DNA from: Peribacillus frigoritolerans
GTDB lineage: Bacteria; Bacillota; Bacilli; Bacillales; DSM-1321
Reading direction: 5' to 3'
Assembly (NCBI RefSeq): GCF_001636405.1
Contig: NZ_KV440950.1
Location: 2,379,712-2,443,711, forward strand
Length of the DNA: 64,000 nucleotides
Each line of letters starts with the position of its first letter. Positions within the stretch are counted from its first letter, which is position 1. The translations under genes were made by a program, and so were the position numbers. The notes beneath the pieces were generated by a model. It worked only from the letters and a program-made list of their open reading frames with translations, ran no database searches and was not told the origin of the DNA. Below are positions 9,498-18,380 of the stretch, piece after piece.

Positions 9498-9566
9498 TCC
9501 TCAGGAATTTCATTTTATGGAGAACTGGATTATACTAAGGGAAACAAATGTACGGAGGAATATATT

Positions 9567-9935
9567 GTGCAAAAAGAAAAACTGCAGCTATTAACAGAAC
9601 AATTGATTAAATATACGGAGCAGGCAGATGATATTTATGAGGGTGTACGCCTGGAAGGAAAGGAAAAGGATTTCTTTTCGGAAGTAAAGCCGTTTGCAGA
9701 TCAGGTCAGGACCGTATGCATCGAATGGGAAACAGGAATGAAGGAGTGGATGAAAGAAACCGAATTTAGGCATCTTTTCCCCGAGCAAATCGAACAAACC
9801 GCCCATAACCTTTCTGATGTGGCCGTTCAGGCATTTTTTCCTAAAACAAGTTATAAGCGATTTAAAAGCCATGTCCAGTCGATCGAATTCATCCTTAATA
9901 ATGTAAAAACGGAAATCGATCGGATTTTATCATAA
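9567..9935 (+). CDS. yppE: YppE family protein (DUF1798)
   Basis: The 122-residue protein is predicted all-helical, with the DUF1798 pattern: an N-terminal LLTEQLIKY helix, a central H..P.QI segment, and a C-terminal SYKRFKSHVQSIEFIL helix. The B. subtilis homologue is a structural-genomics four-helix bundle of unknown role. It starts with GTG behind ACGGAGGAA. Its neighbours match the yppD-yppE-yppG order. Confidence 0.8.
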   Translation: MQKEKLQLLTEQLIKYTEQADDIYEGVRLEGKEKDFFSEVKPFADQVRTVCIEWETGMKEWMKETEFRHLFPEQIEQTAHNLSDVAVQAFFPKTSYKRFKSHVQSIEFILNNVKTEIDRILS

Positions 9936-10008
9936 AAACATCTACACTTTATTCCTTCTTTTTTCATATATTATCAGAACCATGTAATGAAAAAGAGGAG
10001 GGCTTATT

Positions 10009-10596
10009 GTGATGATGAGATCCGGTTATAACCAAATCTCCCCAAATCAAGGACAGTTTCCTCAATCAATGTCGGAAAATTGGGGAGGATACCAACAGCC
10101 AATGCCGTATCCTCCGCCAAATAATCATAATCTTGAACAACCATTTATGTATCCATATCATCACCAGGATACAGGGGGCTATATGACGCCATATCATGAT
10201 CCTTATCAGCAGGCAGCGTATCACCCATTTCAACCAGTCCCGCAGCAGGCGATGCCCGTGGGAGCTTATCCGGGCAACAGTGTTATGCAGCCATTGGCAC
10301 AAATGCAGCCAATCCAGTCCAATCTTCAGCCGCAAGCTTTTAGTCCGTTCGCAAATCCGTTACAGCCAGCTAAAAGACCTCCGCAAAGTCAGCAGCAGGC
10401 TCATAATCCATATCCAAAACAGCAGTTCATGCAAAAACCCCAGCCATCGGGTTTCAAATCGGTCATGAATCAATTCAAAACACAAGATGGCTCCATGGAT
10501 ATAACGAAGATGATGAACACAGCTGGACAAATGATGAATACAGTTTCCCAAGTATCTTCAATGGTCAAAGGAGTGGGGGGCTTCTTCAAAGCATAG
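10009..10596 (+). CDS. yppG: YppG family protein
   Basis: This 195-residue protein has a Gln/Pro/Tyr/Met-rich low-complexity N-terminal two thirds and a conserved C-terminal module (GFKSVMNQFKTQDGSMDI, then Met-rich helices ending GGFFKA), as in YppG proteins. The function is unknown; the composition resembles spore-coat or adhesive proteins. GAGGAGGG precedes the codons GTG-ATG-ATG, and the GTG at 10009 has the best spacing. It is longer than the B. subtilis protein because of the Gln/Pro part. Confidence 0.75.
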   Translation: MMMRSGYNQISPNQGQFPQSMSENWGGYQQPMPYPPPNNHNLEQPFMYPYHHQDTGGYMTPYHDPYQQAAYHPFQPVPQQAMPVGAYPGNSVMQPLAQMQPIQSNLQPQAFSPFANPLQPAKRPPQSQQQAHNPYPKQQFMQKPQPSGFKSVMNQFKTQDGSMDITKMMNTAGQMMNTVSQVSSMVKGVGGFFKA

Positions 10597-10612
10597 ATGG
10601 AGAATAAAAGAA

Positions 10613-10658
10613 AAAAGCAGACTTACAAGTGACCAGCCACTTTTTTAAGTCTGCTTTT
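10613..10658. terminator. Bidirectional terminator between yppG and the Hsp20 gene
   Basis: AAAAGCAGACTTA (10613-10625) pairs with TAAGTCTGCTTTT (10646-10658), with an inner CAAGTG/CACTT extension, between convergent genes. Confidence 0.8.
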
Positions 10659-10666
10659 ATTCATGC

Positions 10667-11119
10667 CTAATGGATTTCAATCCGATTCCCCCTGATTTTG
10701 GGTAGGTGAAGTGTGAGGATGCCATCGCGATGTCGAGCGGTCACATTTGCTTCATCAATCGGTTTTGGAAAGGAGATGGTTCTTGAAAGAGTACCGGCCG
10801 GAACTTCCTTTTGGAACAATCCTTGATTTTTATGCTTTCCATCTACATGCTTTGCAGATATGGTTACGGCATGGGACAGTACATCAATTGATATTTGGCT
10901 GCGTGGAATTCCGGGCAAGGTGGCAGTAAGGGTATATTCTGAATGCGTTTCGTGAATATCAACCGGAAAGCTGCGTTCTTTCGCCGAACCGAAGAAATCG
11001 TCAAGAGATTTCAGCATGCCTTTAGGAGGCCTTTCGGAAAACAGCCGATCCATTTTGTTAATGAAATGGGAAAAGGGTTCCATTCGATTCCGGTTATTAT
11101 TTTTTTCAGAAGAGGTCAT
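10667..11119 (-). CDS. Small heat-shock protein, Hsp20/alpha-crystallin family
   Basis: This ATP-independent holdase chaperone has 150 residues. The alpha-crystallin domain spans about residues 50-150, with the typical TLPGIPRSQISIDV and GILTLHLPKI strands and a short I-E-I end. The flexible N-terminal arm is polar. AAAGGAGC is six bases before the ATG at 11119; the GTG one codon upstream is too close to it. Some Bacillus homologues are spore-coat associated (CotM/CotP), so a coat role cannot be excluded. Confidence 0.85.
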   Translation of the reverse strand: MTSSEKNNNRNRMEPFSHFINKMDRLFSERPPKGMLKSLDDFFGSAKERSFPVDIHETHSEYTLTATLPGIPRSQISIDVLSHAVTISAKHVDGKHKNQGLFQKEVPAGTLSRTISFPKPIDEANVTARHRDGILTLHLPKIRGNRIEIH

Positions 11120-11260
11120 CACGGTGCTCCTTTCTAAAAAATTCCTTTGCCTATAAGCTATGTGAGGAATGAAGAAATGTGAATGGACTGTTGGGTTTCA
11201 GATTCAGGTCCATAGGGAATAACGGTACTGAATGATTAATAAAGGAAATGAGGGATTAAT

Positions 11261-12022
11261 ATGACAGATAGCAAGCTTTCCTACATAGATGCCGGGAAAG
11301 GAAAGGAGACATTGTTGTTTATCCATGGATTTTGCGGAAGCCATGAATATTGGAGTGACATCATTGCTGGATTAAAGGAAGAATACCGGGTTATTGCCGT
11401 TGATTTACGGGGACATGGTGCAAGTGAGGAAATAGGGGAGTCATTCTCGATTGAAGATATGGCTGCTGATATTGCGTCATTTTTGGAAGAACTGGAAATC
11501 GGACAGGTATATATGTTTGGTCATTCGCTTGGGGGATATATCACCTTGGCATTCGCAGAAAGGTTTCCTGGGAAATTGTCTGGTTTTTCATTGGTGCATT
11601 CCACCGCTTTCCCGGATGATGAGACTGGAAAGGCAGGGCGCTTAAAATCAGTCGAGAAAATCGAAAGTGAGGGTATCCCTGCTTTCATTGACGGACTTAT
11701 ACCAAAGCTTTTCGCTCATTCCGATGATCCCAATATTGAACATACAAAGGAAATCGGATATAAAACAAGTGAAATTGGTGCGATAGGGTCTTTACATGCC
11801 ATGAGGAACAGAATGGACAGAAATCATGTTCTCAAAGATACGAAGTTGCCTGTCCTTTTGGTTGCAGGTGAAAAGGATAAGGTGATTCCCGTTGAAAAAA
11901 CCTTTTCTGTAAAAGGGAGCCATATCAATGAAGTAATACTTAAGGGCAGCGGCCATATGGGAATGTTGGAAGCTCCAGGCAGACTAATTGAAGAAATCAT
12001 TCGCTTTGTCGAGAAGAATTAA
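11261..12022 (+). CDS. Alpha/beta-fold hydrolase
   Basis: The 253-residue protein has a complete alpha/beta-hydrolase pattern: oxyanion segment FIHGFCGSHEYW, nucleophile elbow GHSLGG, acid in VAGEKDKVIP and histidine in GSGHMGMLEAP. The lack of a signal peptide makes it cytosolic. It is a BioH/YtxM-like esterase or lyase; the substrate cannot be told. It stands alone between a divergent Hsp20 gene and a terminator. B. subtilis lacks it at this position. Confidence 0.85.
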   Translation: MTDSKLSYIDAGKGKETLLFIHGFCGSHEYWSDIIAGLKEEYRVIAVDLRGHGASEEIGESFSIEDMAADIASFLEELEIGQVYMFGHSLGGYITLAFAERFPGKLSGFSLVHSTAFPDDETGKAGRLKSVEKIESEGIPAFIDGLIPKLFAHSDDPNIEHTKEIGYKTSEIGAIGSLHAMRNRMDRNHVLKDTKLPVLLVAGEKDKVIPVEKTFSVKGSHINEVILKGSGHMGMLEAPGRLIEEIIRFVEKN

Positions 12023-12039
12023 GTGAAAAAAATGACCGG

Positions 12040-12077
12040 GCTGGAAACGAGATGTTGACGTTTCCAGCTTTTTTTTT
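12040..12077 (+). terminator. Terminator after the alpha/beta-hydrolase gene
   Basis: GCTGGAAACG (12040-12049) pairs perfectly with CGTTTCCAGC (12059-12068), followed by a run of nine Ts. Confidence 0.9.
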
Positions 12078-12145
12078 TGAATAGGAAATAGTTTCCCTTT
12101 TGCATAGAACGTTCATTCGGTAGAATAGGAGGATGAGGTGGTTAA

Positions 12146-14422
12146 ATGAAACTGCGAAAAAATTTACTGGAAGTCATAAAGGATCTAAAAACAAATGAAG
12201 ATTTTAAAGAAAATATAGTACATTGGCAAGTCATTGAAGCAAAAGAGGCAAAACATGTTCCCTTTCCCGAAGCAATGAATGATAAGATCAAGCATGCTCT
12301 TGAAATACGGGGGATTAATGGGTTGTATACCCATCAGGCAACTGCATTTGATACTGCTGTCAGCGGCAATAGCCTTGTAGCGGTGACCCCCACAGCTTCT
12401 GGTAAAACATTATGCTATAACTTGCCGGTCCTTCAAAAAATACTGGAAGATGAAAAAACCAGGGCGCTTTATATTTTTCCGACAAAAGCACTGAGCTATG
12501 ATCAAAAAAGCGAATTGACTGAAATGATCCATGAAATGGATGCTGAAATAAATAGTTATACATACGACGGGGACACACCTTCAAATATCAGGCAAAAAAT
12601 CCGCCAGGCCGGACATATCGTGATCACCAATCCTGATATGCTCCATTCAGGAATCCTGCCCCATCATACGAAATGGGTCTCTTTATTTGAAAACTTGAAG
12701 TATGTGGTCATCGATGAACTTCATATTTACCGCGGCGTTTTCGGAAGTCATACAGCCAACGTCATTAGAAGGTTAAAGAGGATTTGCAATTTTTATGGAA
12801 GCGACCCTGTATTCATCTGTACTTCCGCTACGATCAATAACCCAAAAGAGTTGGCAGAAGAGCTTACGGAAAAACAAATGGTCCTTATCGATAATAACGG
12901 AGCCCCGAGTGGGAAAAAGCATTTTGTGTTTTACAATCCCCCAATAGTCAATAAACCGCTGAACATACGCAGGAGTGCGGTTTTGGAAGTCAGGAAGCTG
13001 GCAAATGAATTTTTGAAAAATAAAATTCAAACCATCGTTTTTGCCCGAAGCAGGGTTCGTGTGGAAATTCTATTGACATATCTACAGGAACTTGTGTCAA
13101 AGCAATTGGGGCCAAAATCAATCAGGGGCTATCGCGGCGGATATTTGCCAACACAGCGTAGGGAAATTGAACAAGGCCTTAGGGATGGTTCCATTTATGG
13201 AGTGGTATCCACAAATGCACTAGAGTTGGGTGTCGATATCGGCCAGCTTCAGGTTTGCATAATGACTGGTTACCCAGGATCCATATCGAGTGCCTGGCAA
13301 CAGGCGGGACGGGCAGGAAGAAGACATGGTGAAGCATTGATCATCATGGTTGGCAGTTCCAGTGCCCTTGATCAATATATCGTACAGCATCCTGATTATT
13401 TCTTTACCAGAAATCCAGAAACGGCAAGAATCAATCCGGATAATCTTTTGATCCTGGTTGATCATGTGAAATGTGCAGCATATGAGCTGCCATTTAAAAA
13501 AGGCGATACATTTGGGAAAACAGAGATTATGGACGTTCTTGAATTCCTTACAGAAGAAAGGGTCTTACACTTGAATGGGGACAAATGGCATTGGATGAAT
13601 GATGCTTTTCCTGCAAGCAATATCAGCCTGCGTTCAGCGGCACAGGAAAATGTCGTGATCATCGACCAAACGAATGCACCGGTTAATCGGGTCATCGGGG
13701 AAATGGATACGTTCAGTGCAATGACCCTTCTCCACGATGAAGCCATTTATTTGCACCAGGGAATTCAATTTCAAGTGGAAGAACTTGATTGGGATGAAAA
13801 GAAAGCTTATGTACGAGAAGTCAATGTGGACTATTATACGGATGCTAACCTTGCTGTCCAGTTGTCTGTATTGGAAGTCGATAAACAGCGAACTTTCGCT
13901 TCCACAGCAGCTGCTTTTGGTGATGTCGCAATCCGGGCAATGCCTACGATCTTCAAGAAAATCAAATTCGAAACTCATGAAAATATTGGTTCAGGACCAA
14001 TCAGTCTTCCGGAGATGGAGCTGCATACGAGTTCGGCCATGCTTTCCATGGATTCTGATATATTCAATTGGGACGAAAATCGAATAGAACAAGGAATGAT
14101 AGGAGCCTCCCATGCACTGAATTACATGATTCCGCTATATGTTATGTGCGATCCGCATGATATCCATGTGTATCCGCAGGTTAAGGCAGCGCATAATGAA
14201 AAACCGACCATTTTCATCTATGATAGTTATCCGGGTGGCATAGGGTTAAGTGATAAAGTATATGAAAACTCTGAAGTCATCCTGATGGAAACAATATCAA
14301 TGATCGAGAATTGCACTTGTGAAAGCGGCTGTCCTTCCTGTATTGGAACGGAATCCGCAACGAAAACAGCCAAGAGTGATGCCAATCAATTATTAGGTCA
14401 ATTTTGTAAGCAAAAACATTAA
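12146..14422 (+). CDS. mrfA: DNA repair helicase MrfA (YprA)
   Basis: MrfA is a DExH helicase that works with MrfB in a UvrABC-independent pathway for mitomycin-C damage in B. subtilis. The 758-residue protein has Walker A TPTASGKT, a DELH motif II (VVIDELHIYRG), the SAT motif, and motif VI QQAGRAGRR. A C-terminal MrfA Zn-binding domain shows four cysteines as C-X-C-X3-C-X2-C around residues 723-733. The ATG follows GGAGGATGAGG. It ends 36 bp before mrfB, indicating one operon. Confidence 0.95.
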   Translation: MKLRKNLLEVIKDLKTNEDFKENIVHWQVIEAKEAKHVPFPEAMNDKIKHALEIRGINGLYTHQATAFDTAVSGNSLVAVTPTASGKTLCYNLPVLQKILEDEKTRALYIFPTKALSYDQKSELTEMIHEMDAEINSYTYDGDTPSNIRQKIRQAGHIVITNPDMLHSGILPHHTKWVSLFENLKYVVIDELHIYRGVFGSHTANVIRRLKRICNFYGSDPVFICTSATINNPKELAEELTEKQMVLIDNNGAPSGKKHFVFYNPPIVNKPLNIRRSAVLEVRKLANEFLKNKIQTIVFARSRVRVEILLTYLQELVSKQLGPKSIRGYRGGYLPTQRREIEQGLRDGSIYGVVSTNALELGVDIGQLQVCIMTGYPGSISSAWQQAGRAGRRHGEALIIMVGSSSALDQYIVQHPDYFFTRNPETARINPDNLLILVDHVKCAAYELPFKKGDTFGKTEIMDVLEFLTEERVLHLNGDKWHWMNDAFPASNISLRSAAQENVVIIDQTNAPVNRVIGEMDTFSAMTLLHDEAIYLHQGIQFQVEELDWDEKKAYVREVNVDYYTDANLAVQLSVLEVDKQRTFASTAAAFGDVAIRAMPTIFKKIKFETHENIGSGPISLPEMELHTSSAMLSMDSDIFNWDENRIEQGMIGASHALNYMIPLYVMCDPHDIHVYPQVKAAHNEKPTIFIYDSYPGGIGLSDKVYENSEVILMETISMIENCTCESGCPSCIGTESATKTAKSDANQLLGQFCKQKH

Positions 14423-14458
14423 TAGATTACAGGGATCCGTGAAAAGAGGTGTAATTTC

Positions 14459-15715
14459 ATGTCTTTAAAAAATAAACTAAACCGTATGAAAACCCATATG
14501 AACCTAGAGAAACATACTTCTCCTATAGAAGTAATTGACCAGAAAGAAAATGAAGAAATTCCTTACTTTGAAAAGTGGCTGGAGAACGATACCGTTTCCT
14601 TTCATTTCGATGGTGACTATTGTTTCATTAGGGAAGTCCGCTACCCTATAAATCACAAACACGGCTTATATGCATTTTCCGAGCTGAAAAAGGTCGTAAA
14701 AGAGTGGAATCAAGCTTCATTTGAGCATCCACTCTCCGCCAAGGGCGTTAAAAGTGAAGATCTGTTTTTCTTCGATACGGAAACGACAGGGCTTGGAGGC
14801 GGAGCAGGCAATACCATTTTTTTACTTGGCTATGCGTATTTAGAAGGTGAAGAAGTTGTCGTGAAGCAACATATCCTTCCGCAGCCAGGAAGTGAAATCC
14901 CGCTTTATCAAAGCTTTCTGGAAAACATCAATTACGAAACCCTTGTCACATATAATGGTAAATCCTTTGATTGGCCTCAGCTAAAAACAAGACATACCTT
15001 GATAAAAGAACATGTACCAAAACTACCGGAGTTCGGACATTTCGATTTGTATCATGCTTCAAGACGCCTTTGGAGAAACAAATTGGAGCGAGTGAAATTA
15101 TCTGCGGTAGAAACAGATATTTTAGGTGTACATAGAGAGGATGATATTCCTGGATATTTGGCGCCGATGATTTATTTTGATTTTGTTGAGAGGAAGAATC
15201 CGGAAATTCTGTTTGGGATCATGAAGCATAATGAATGGGATATCTTATCACTGATCACATTGTATATTCATTTGTCCCGAAAAATCCTCCAAATCGATGG
15301 ATATACGGAAGAGTCCATGGAGATTGCACGATGGCTCGATTATTTGGGGAAAAAAGAGGAGTCAGTTGAGACATATCAAAAAATATTGGAAGCGGGAAGT
15401 GAGGAAGATCGGATAATGGCTGGTCATGCCTTAGCTTTCCAGAAAAAGAAGCTAAAACAATTCAATGAAGCTTTAGAGATTTGGAAGGAAGTTGCCTTAA
15501 AAGGGAATGTGCAAATAAGGATACAGGCACAGATTGAATGTGCAAAATTATACGAACATCAATTTAAGGAAGTCGGTCATGCTCTAAAATGTTCAATAAT
15601 CGCCCATCAAGAGATGGTAAAAGAAGGGGTCACTCAGGAAAAAAAACAATTGGAATTGGAAAAGAGGATTCGGCGGCTCAAAAAGAAAGAAGGTTCAAAG
15701 GATATTTCTGTATAA
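14459..15715 (+). CDS. mrfB: DNA repair exonuclease MrfB (YprB)
   Basis: MrfB is the DEDDh-type 3'-5' exonuclease partner of MrfA. The 418-residue protein shows the metal-binding motifs FFDTETTGL (D, E), YNGKSFDWP (D) and KHNEWDILSL (H, D) in an RNase H-like domain of about residues 95-275. TPR-like helices follow (about 290-405) and the tail is Lys/Glu rich. AAGAGGTG is the ribosome site. Confidence 0.94.
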   Translation: MSLKNKLNRMKTHMNLEKHTSPIEVIDQKENEEIPYFEKWLENDTVSFHFDGDYCFIREVRYPINHKHGLYAFSELKKVVKEWNQASFEHPLSAKGVKSEDLFFFDTETTGLGGGAGNTIFLLGYAYLEGEEVVVKQHILPQPGSEIPLYQSFLENINYETLVTYNGKSFDWPQLKTRHTLIKEHVPKLPEFGHFDLYHASRRLWRNKLERVKLSAVETDILGVHREDDIPGYLAPMIYFDFVERKNPEILFGIMKHNEWDILSLITLYIHLSRKILQIDGYTEESMEIARWLDYLGKKEESVETYQKILEAGSEEDRIMAGHALAFQKKKLKQFNEALEIWKEVALKGNVQIRIQAQIECAKLYEHQFKEVGHALKCSIIAHQEMVKEGVTQEKKQLELEKRIRRLKKKEGSKDISV

Positions 15716-15890
15716 AATAAAGGAATGAGAATGGTCTTTTAGTGCAAAAGGATGAAAATAAAAAATATGTATACAATTATTGTAGCCTTCAACTATTGTG
15801 TGTAAAATGGAAAGAGTTGAGGGTGAAATTCCAAGTGTTCATTTCATACCTTTACATCAAATAAAATTAAGGTGAAAGCGGAGCGGAGAA

Positions 15891-15986
15891 ATGTATAAAA
15901 CGACTTTATTTCTATTTTTTGTTGTCCTTTGTTTAACGATTGTTTTATTTACTTCATTAAAAGACAGTCTCTATTCCTTTTTGTAG
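15891..15986 (+). CDS. Possible 31-residue hydrophobic peptide
   Basis: The ATG frame encodes MYKTTLFLFFVV and a further hydrophobic stretch ending KDSLYSFL, a single predicted membrane helix. GCGGAG lies seven bases before the ATG. No homologue is recognised. The rest of the 15716-16166 gap holds no other gene. Coding potential rests only on the ribosome site and composition. Confidence 0.35.
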   Translation: MYKTTLFLFFVVLCLTIVLFTSLKDSLYSFL

Positions 15987-16166
15987 AAATCACCCTCTAT
16001 ATTTGAAGAGATAGCATTCATATAATAGTGTACTTATCGACAGCCATACATCGTTTTATACTTATTCTGTATAATTAGGTCATTTCATCAGTACACGTAT
16101 CCCCTTTTTTTCATAGTCTGTAATGGTAAGACTAAACTTATCATGATGAAAGGGGACGTATTATAA

Positions 16167-16730
16167 ATGTATTTTCGTAATTGTGGAGGAAATAAACCCC
16201 ATGTAATGGGAGCATCCAACAATGTAATGGGCGCACACAGCAATGTAATGGGCGCATCCAACAATGTAATGGGCGTACACAACAATGTAATGGGCGCACA
16301 CAGCAATGTAATGGGCGCACACAGCAATGTAATGGGCGCACACAACAATGTAATGGGCACACAAAACAATGTAATGGGCGCATCAACCGGTAAAAAAAAT
16401 TCAAACGTAATGGGAGCGTCTGACGTAATGGGAGCCTATAGTCCAACGGCTGTGTCTCCAGCGCAATATGGTCCAACACAAACATCTCCATCTCAAGTTG
16501 CCCCAGCGCAAGTCTCTCCAACACAGCAATATGTCAATACGAATGTATCGAACACAGTGATTCCTGTCGTTCATCCATCACATACTACAAATGTCAATAA
16601 ACATGTGAACACGTTTAAGCATTATTTCCCGCATACTCAATCCGTTGTGAACGAGTGCTATAATCAACACTTGATCTGTGGAAGGCCGCCGCATAACCCA
16701 GGCTGTCCGCCTAGGCATTTTGGATACTAA
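16167..16730 (+). CDS. cotD: CotD-type spore coat protein with a heptapeptide-repeat N-terminal extension
   Basis: The C-terminal half (about residues 105-187) carries the CotD pattern IPVVHPSHTTNVN...HYFPHTQS, rich in His, Pro and Cys, as in the inner-coat protein CotD. The N-terminal half has about eleven NVMGA-type units, most of them in 7-residue register, which B. subtilis CotD lacks, making this protein far longer than the roughly 75-residue B. subtilis one. The ribosome site is AAAGGGG. It lies in the B. subtilis place between yprB and ypsA. A possible SigK-like -10 (CATAGTCTG) is near 16112. The CotD call is firm; the function of the repeat is unknown. Confidence 0.85.
   Translation: MYFRNCGGNKPHVMGASNNVMGAHSNVMGASNNVMGVHNNVMGAHSNVMGAHSNVMGAHNNVMGTQNNVMGASTGKKNSNVMGASDVMGAYSPTAVSPAQYGPTQTSPSQVAPAQVSPTQQYVNTNVSNTVIPVVHPSHTTNVNKHVNTFKHYFPHTQSVVNECYNQHLICGRPPHNPGCPPRHFGY
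16201..16385 (+). repeat. 21-bp tandem repeat inside cotD
   Basis: About nine near-identical 21-bp units of the form AATGTAATGGGCGCACACA encode NVMGAHS/NVMGASN heptapeptides; two degenerate units follow near 16407 and 16425. Such arrays expand and contract by slippage. The variable positions are mostly the fifth to seventh residues of each unit. Confidence 0.95.
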
Positions 16731-16735
16731 AAAAT

Positions 16736-16759
16736 AAGGGCTTATTAAGCCCTTGTTTT
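16736..16759 (+). terminator. Terminator after cotD
   Basis: AAGGGCTT (16736-16743) and AAGCCCTT (16747-16754) form an 8-bp stem followed by GTTTTC. Confidence 0.7.
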
Positions 16760-16796
16760 CGTACATAATCATGTTATAAGGGAGATTGACTATGTA

Positions 16797-17348
16797 ATGA
16801 AGGTTTTATATATGACCGGCTACAAAGCTTTTGAATTCGGGATATTTAAAAATGACCATGAAGCCGTAAAATATATAAAGAAAGCGATGAAACAACGTCT
16901 CCTGCCATTGGTGGAAGATGGGCTGGAATGGGTGATCATCTCAGGTCAGTTGGGTACGGAACTATGGGGTGCCGAAGTGGTTTTCGAATTACAGGAAGAA
17001 TTTCATCAGCTAAAATTAGGGGTGCTTACTCCTTTCCTGAAACAGGAAGAGTCATGGAATGAAACGAATCAAGAGTTTTACCGATCCATATTGGCCCGTG
17101 CCGATTTTGTTGAATCCATTTTCAACAAACCATATGAAGGACCCGAACAGCTTAAAATCAAAAATAGGTATATGGTCCATAAAAGCGATGCCATGCTCAT
17201 CATTTTCGAAGCCGAAAAAGAAGGATCAGCCCGATATCCTTATTTCGAAGCGATGAAAAAAGCTGAAACACAGCCATACCCCATCTTTCAGATAAACTTT
17301 GATGATTTGCAATCGGCTGCGGAAGAAGCGAGATGGTCCGAAGAATGA
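16797..17348 (+). CDS. ypsA: YpsA, SLOG-superfamily protein (DUF1273)
   Basis: The 183-residue protein has the Rossmann-like SLOG fold features: MTGYK at the N-terminus, a glycine-rich ISGQLGTELWGAE nucleotide-binding loop and a C-terminal FEAEKEGSARYPY segment. In Firmicutes YpsA has been linked to cell division and oxidative-stress tolerance, and its gene is regularly next to gpsB, as here. The ribosome site AAGGGAG is 12 bases before the only usable ATG, a rather long spacing. Confidence 0.9.
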   Translation: MKVLYMTGYKAFEFGIFKNDHEAVKYIKKAMKQRLLPLVEDGLEWVIISGQLGTELWGAEVVFELQEEFHQLKLGVLTPFLKQEESWNETNQEFYRSILARADFVESIFNKPYEGPEQLKIKNRYMVHKSDAMLIIFEAEKEGSARYPYFEAMKKAETQPYPIFQINFDDLQSAAEEARWSEE

Positions 17349-17546
17349 GAGAAAATAATTATGGATTAAAAGTTGTTTCTAAAGCATAATCATATTATTA
17401 TGAAATTTAGATACAGTTTTATTGGGAATACATACCGTTCACTGAAACAGTAAGATACAAAAAGGTGTTTCGTTGACAAACCCAAGCAGATTTGAAAAAA
17501 TAATAAAAAGTCGATTGTATTGGCGAAAGTATTGAGGTGAAGTCTT

Positions 17547-17858
17547 ATGCTATCCGATAAGATAAAATTAACGGCTAAAGATATTCTTGAAAAAGATTTT
17601 AAAACAGCCATGCGCGGGTATAAACCTGAAGATGTGGATCAATTCCTGGATCTGATCATTAAAGATTATGAAGTGTTCCATCAGGAAATTGAAGATCTTA
17701 AACAAGAAAATCTTAAATTGAAAAAACAAGCCGACGAGAGTACGAAACGTCCAAATCAACCTGCTCCAAGTGCTACCCCGGGAACTACTAACTTTGACAT
17801 CCTTAAACGGTTATCCAACTTGGAAAAGCACGTTTTTGGTAACAAGCTTTTTGATTGA
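17547..17858 (+). CDS. gpsB: Cell division regulator GpsB
   Basis: GpsB is a DivIVA-family adaptor that shuttles PBP1 (PonA) between the lateral wall and the septum. The 103-residue protein has the N-terminal DivIVA lipid/PBP-binding domain ([13 protein letters not shown], then [14 protein letters not shown]), a coiled coil (about 40-70), a Pro/Ser/Thr linker and a C-terminal trimerisation helix ([15 protein letters not shown]). The ribosome site is TGAGGTGA. It is the first gene before rnpB, as in B. subtilis. Confidence 0.96.
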   Translation: MLSDKIKLTAKDILEKDFKTAMRGYKPEDVDQFLDLIIKDYEVFHQEIEDLKQENLKLKKQADESTKRPNQPAPSATPGTTNFDILKRLSNLEKHVFGNKLFD

Positions 17859-17893
17859 GGTTTTGCATTGTAAAAGTAAAAATTATTGTGGTA

Positions 17894-17922
17894 TTGTGTT
17901 TTCGTGAATAATGGAGTATAAT
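17894..17922 (+). promoter_or_regulatory. SigA promoter of rnpB
   Basis: TTGTGT (17894-17899) and a perfect TATAAT (17917-17922) are separated by 17 bp, placing the transcription start close to 17930, where RNase P RNA begins. Confidence 0.8.
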
Positions 17923-17929
17923 CAATTAT

Positions 17930-18337
17930 GTTATGTTAACGTTTGGGTAATTGCTGCTGCATTTATGCAGTAGAGGAAAGTCCATGCTCGCACGGACTGC
18001 GATGTCCGTAGTGTTCGTGCCTGGCGAAAAAATAAGCTTGGGCAGCAATCTTGGATTGCTGACGGCTGGGAAAATGCCTAAGTCCTTTTGGATATGGCAT
18101 GAATACCTATAAAAGTGCCACAGTGACGTAGCCTTTACAGAAATGTAAAGGGTGGAACGAGGTAAACCCCACGAGCGAGAAACCCAAATTAATGGTAGGG
18201 GCGCTTTCTTCCTTGGAAATGAACGAGGAGAAGGACAGGAGCACATGCTTCTGTAGATAGATGATTACCGCCGAAGTACGAGACGCGAGTCGCTTGCAGT
18301 ACTGAGGAACAAAACATGGCTTACAAAACGTTATCAT
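17930..18337 (+). ncRNA. rnpB: RNase P RNA, class B (Bacillus type)
   Basis: This is the catalytic RNA that matures tRNA 5' ends. Conserved segments in order include GTTTGGGTAATTGCTGC, the universal GAGGAAAGTCCATGCTCGCAC of P4/CR-I, GGTAAACCCC, GAGCGAGAAACCCAAAT, GTAGATAGATGATT, and the closing ACAAAACATGGCTTAC of CR-V. Length (about 400 nt) and sequence fit the B. subtilis molecule. The exact ends are inferred from the promoter and from pairing of the first and last bases. Confidence 0.96.
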
Positions 18338-18353
18338 ATTACACCAAAAGCAC

Positions 18354-18380
18354 AACTCTCCTTTTAAAAGGAGAGTTTTT
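18354..18380 (+). terminator. Terminator after rnpB
   Basis: AACTCTCCTTTT pairs with AAAAGGAGAGTT and is followed by Ts. Confidence 0.85.

Noticed and set aside
12100..12120. Possible SOS (LexA) box before mrfA
   Set aside because: GAACGTTC lacks the four-base gap of the GAAC-N4-GTTC site, so it does not match.
16019..16027. CATATAATA as a SigK -10 for cotD
   Set aside because: The -10 match is perfect but no -35 AC element lies at the right distance, and it is about 140 bp from the start codon.
16201..16385. Regular short repeats resembling a CRISPR array
   Set aside because: The period is 21 bp without unique spacers and the array is in frame within cotD; it encodes heptapeptides.
16088..16524. 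Long open frames on the strand opposite cotD
   Set aside because: They are by-products of the 21-bp repeat and lack ribosome sites.
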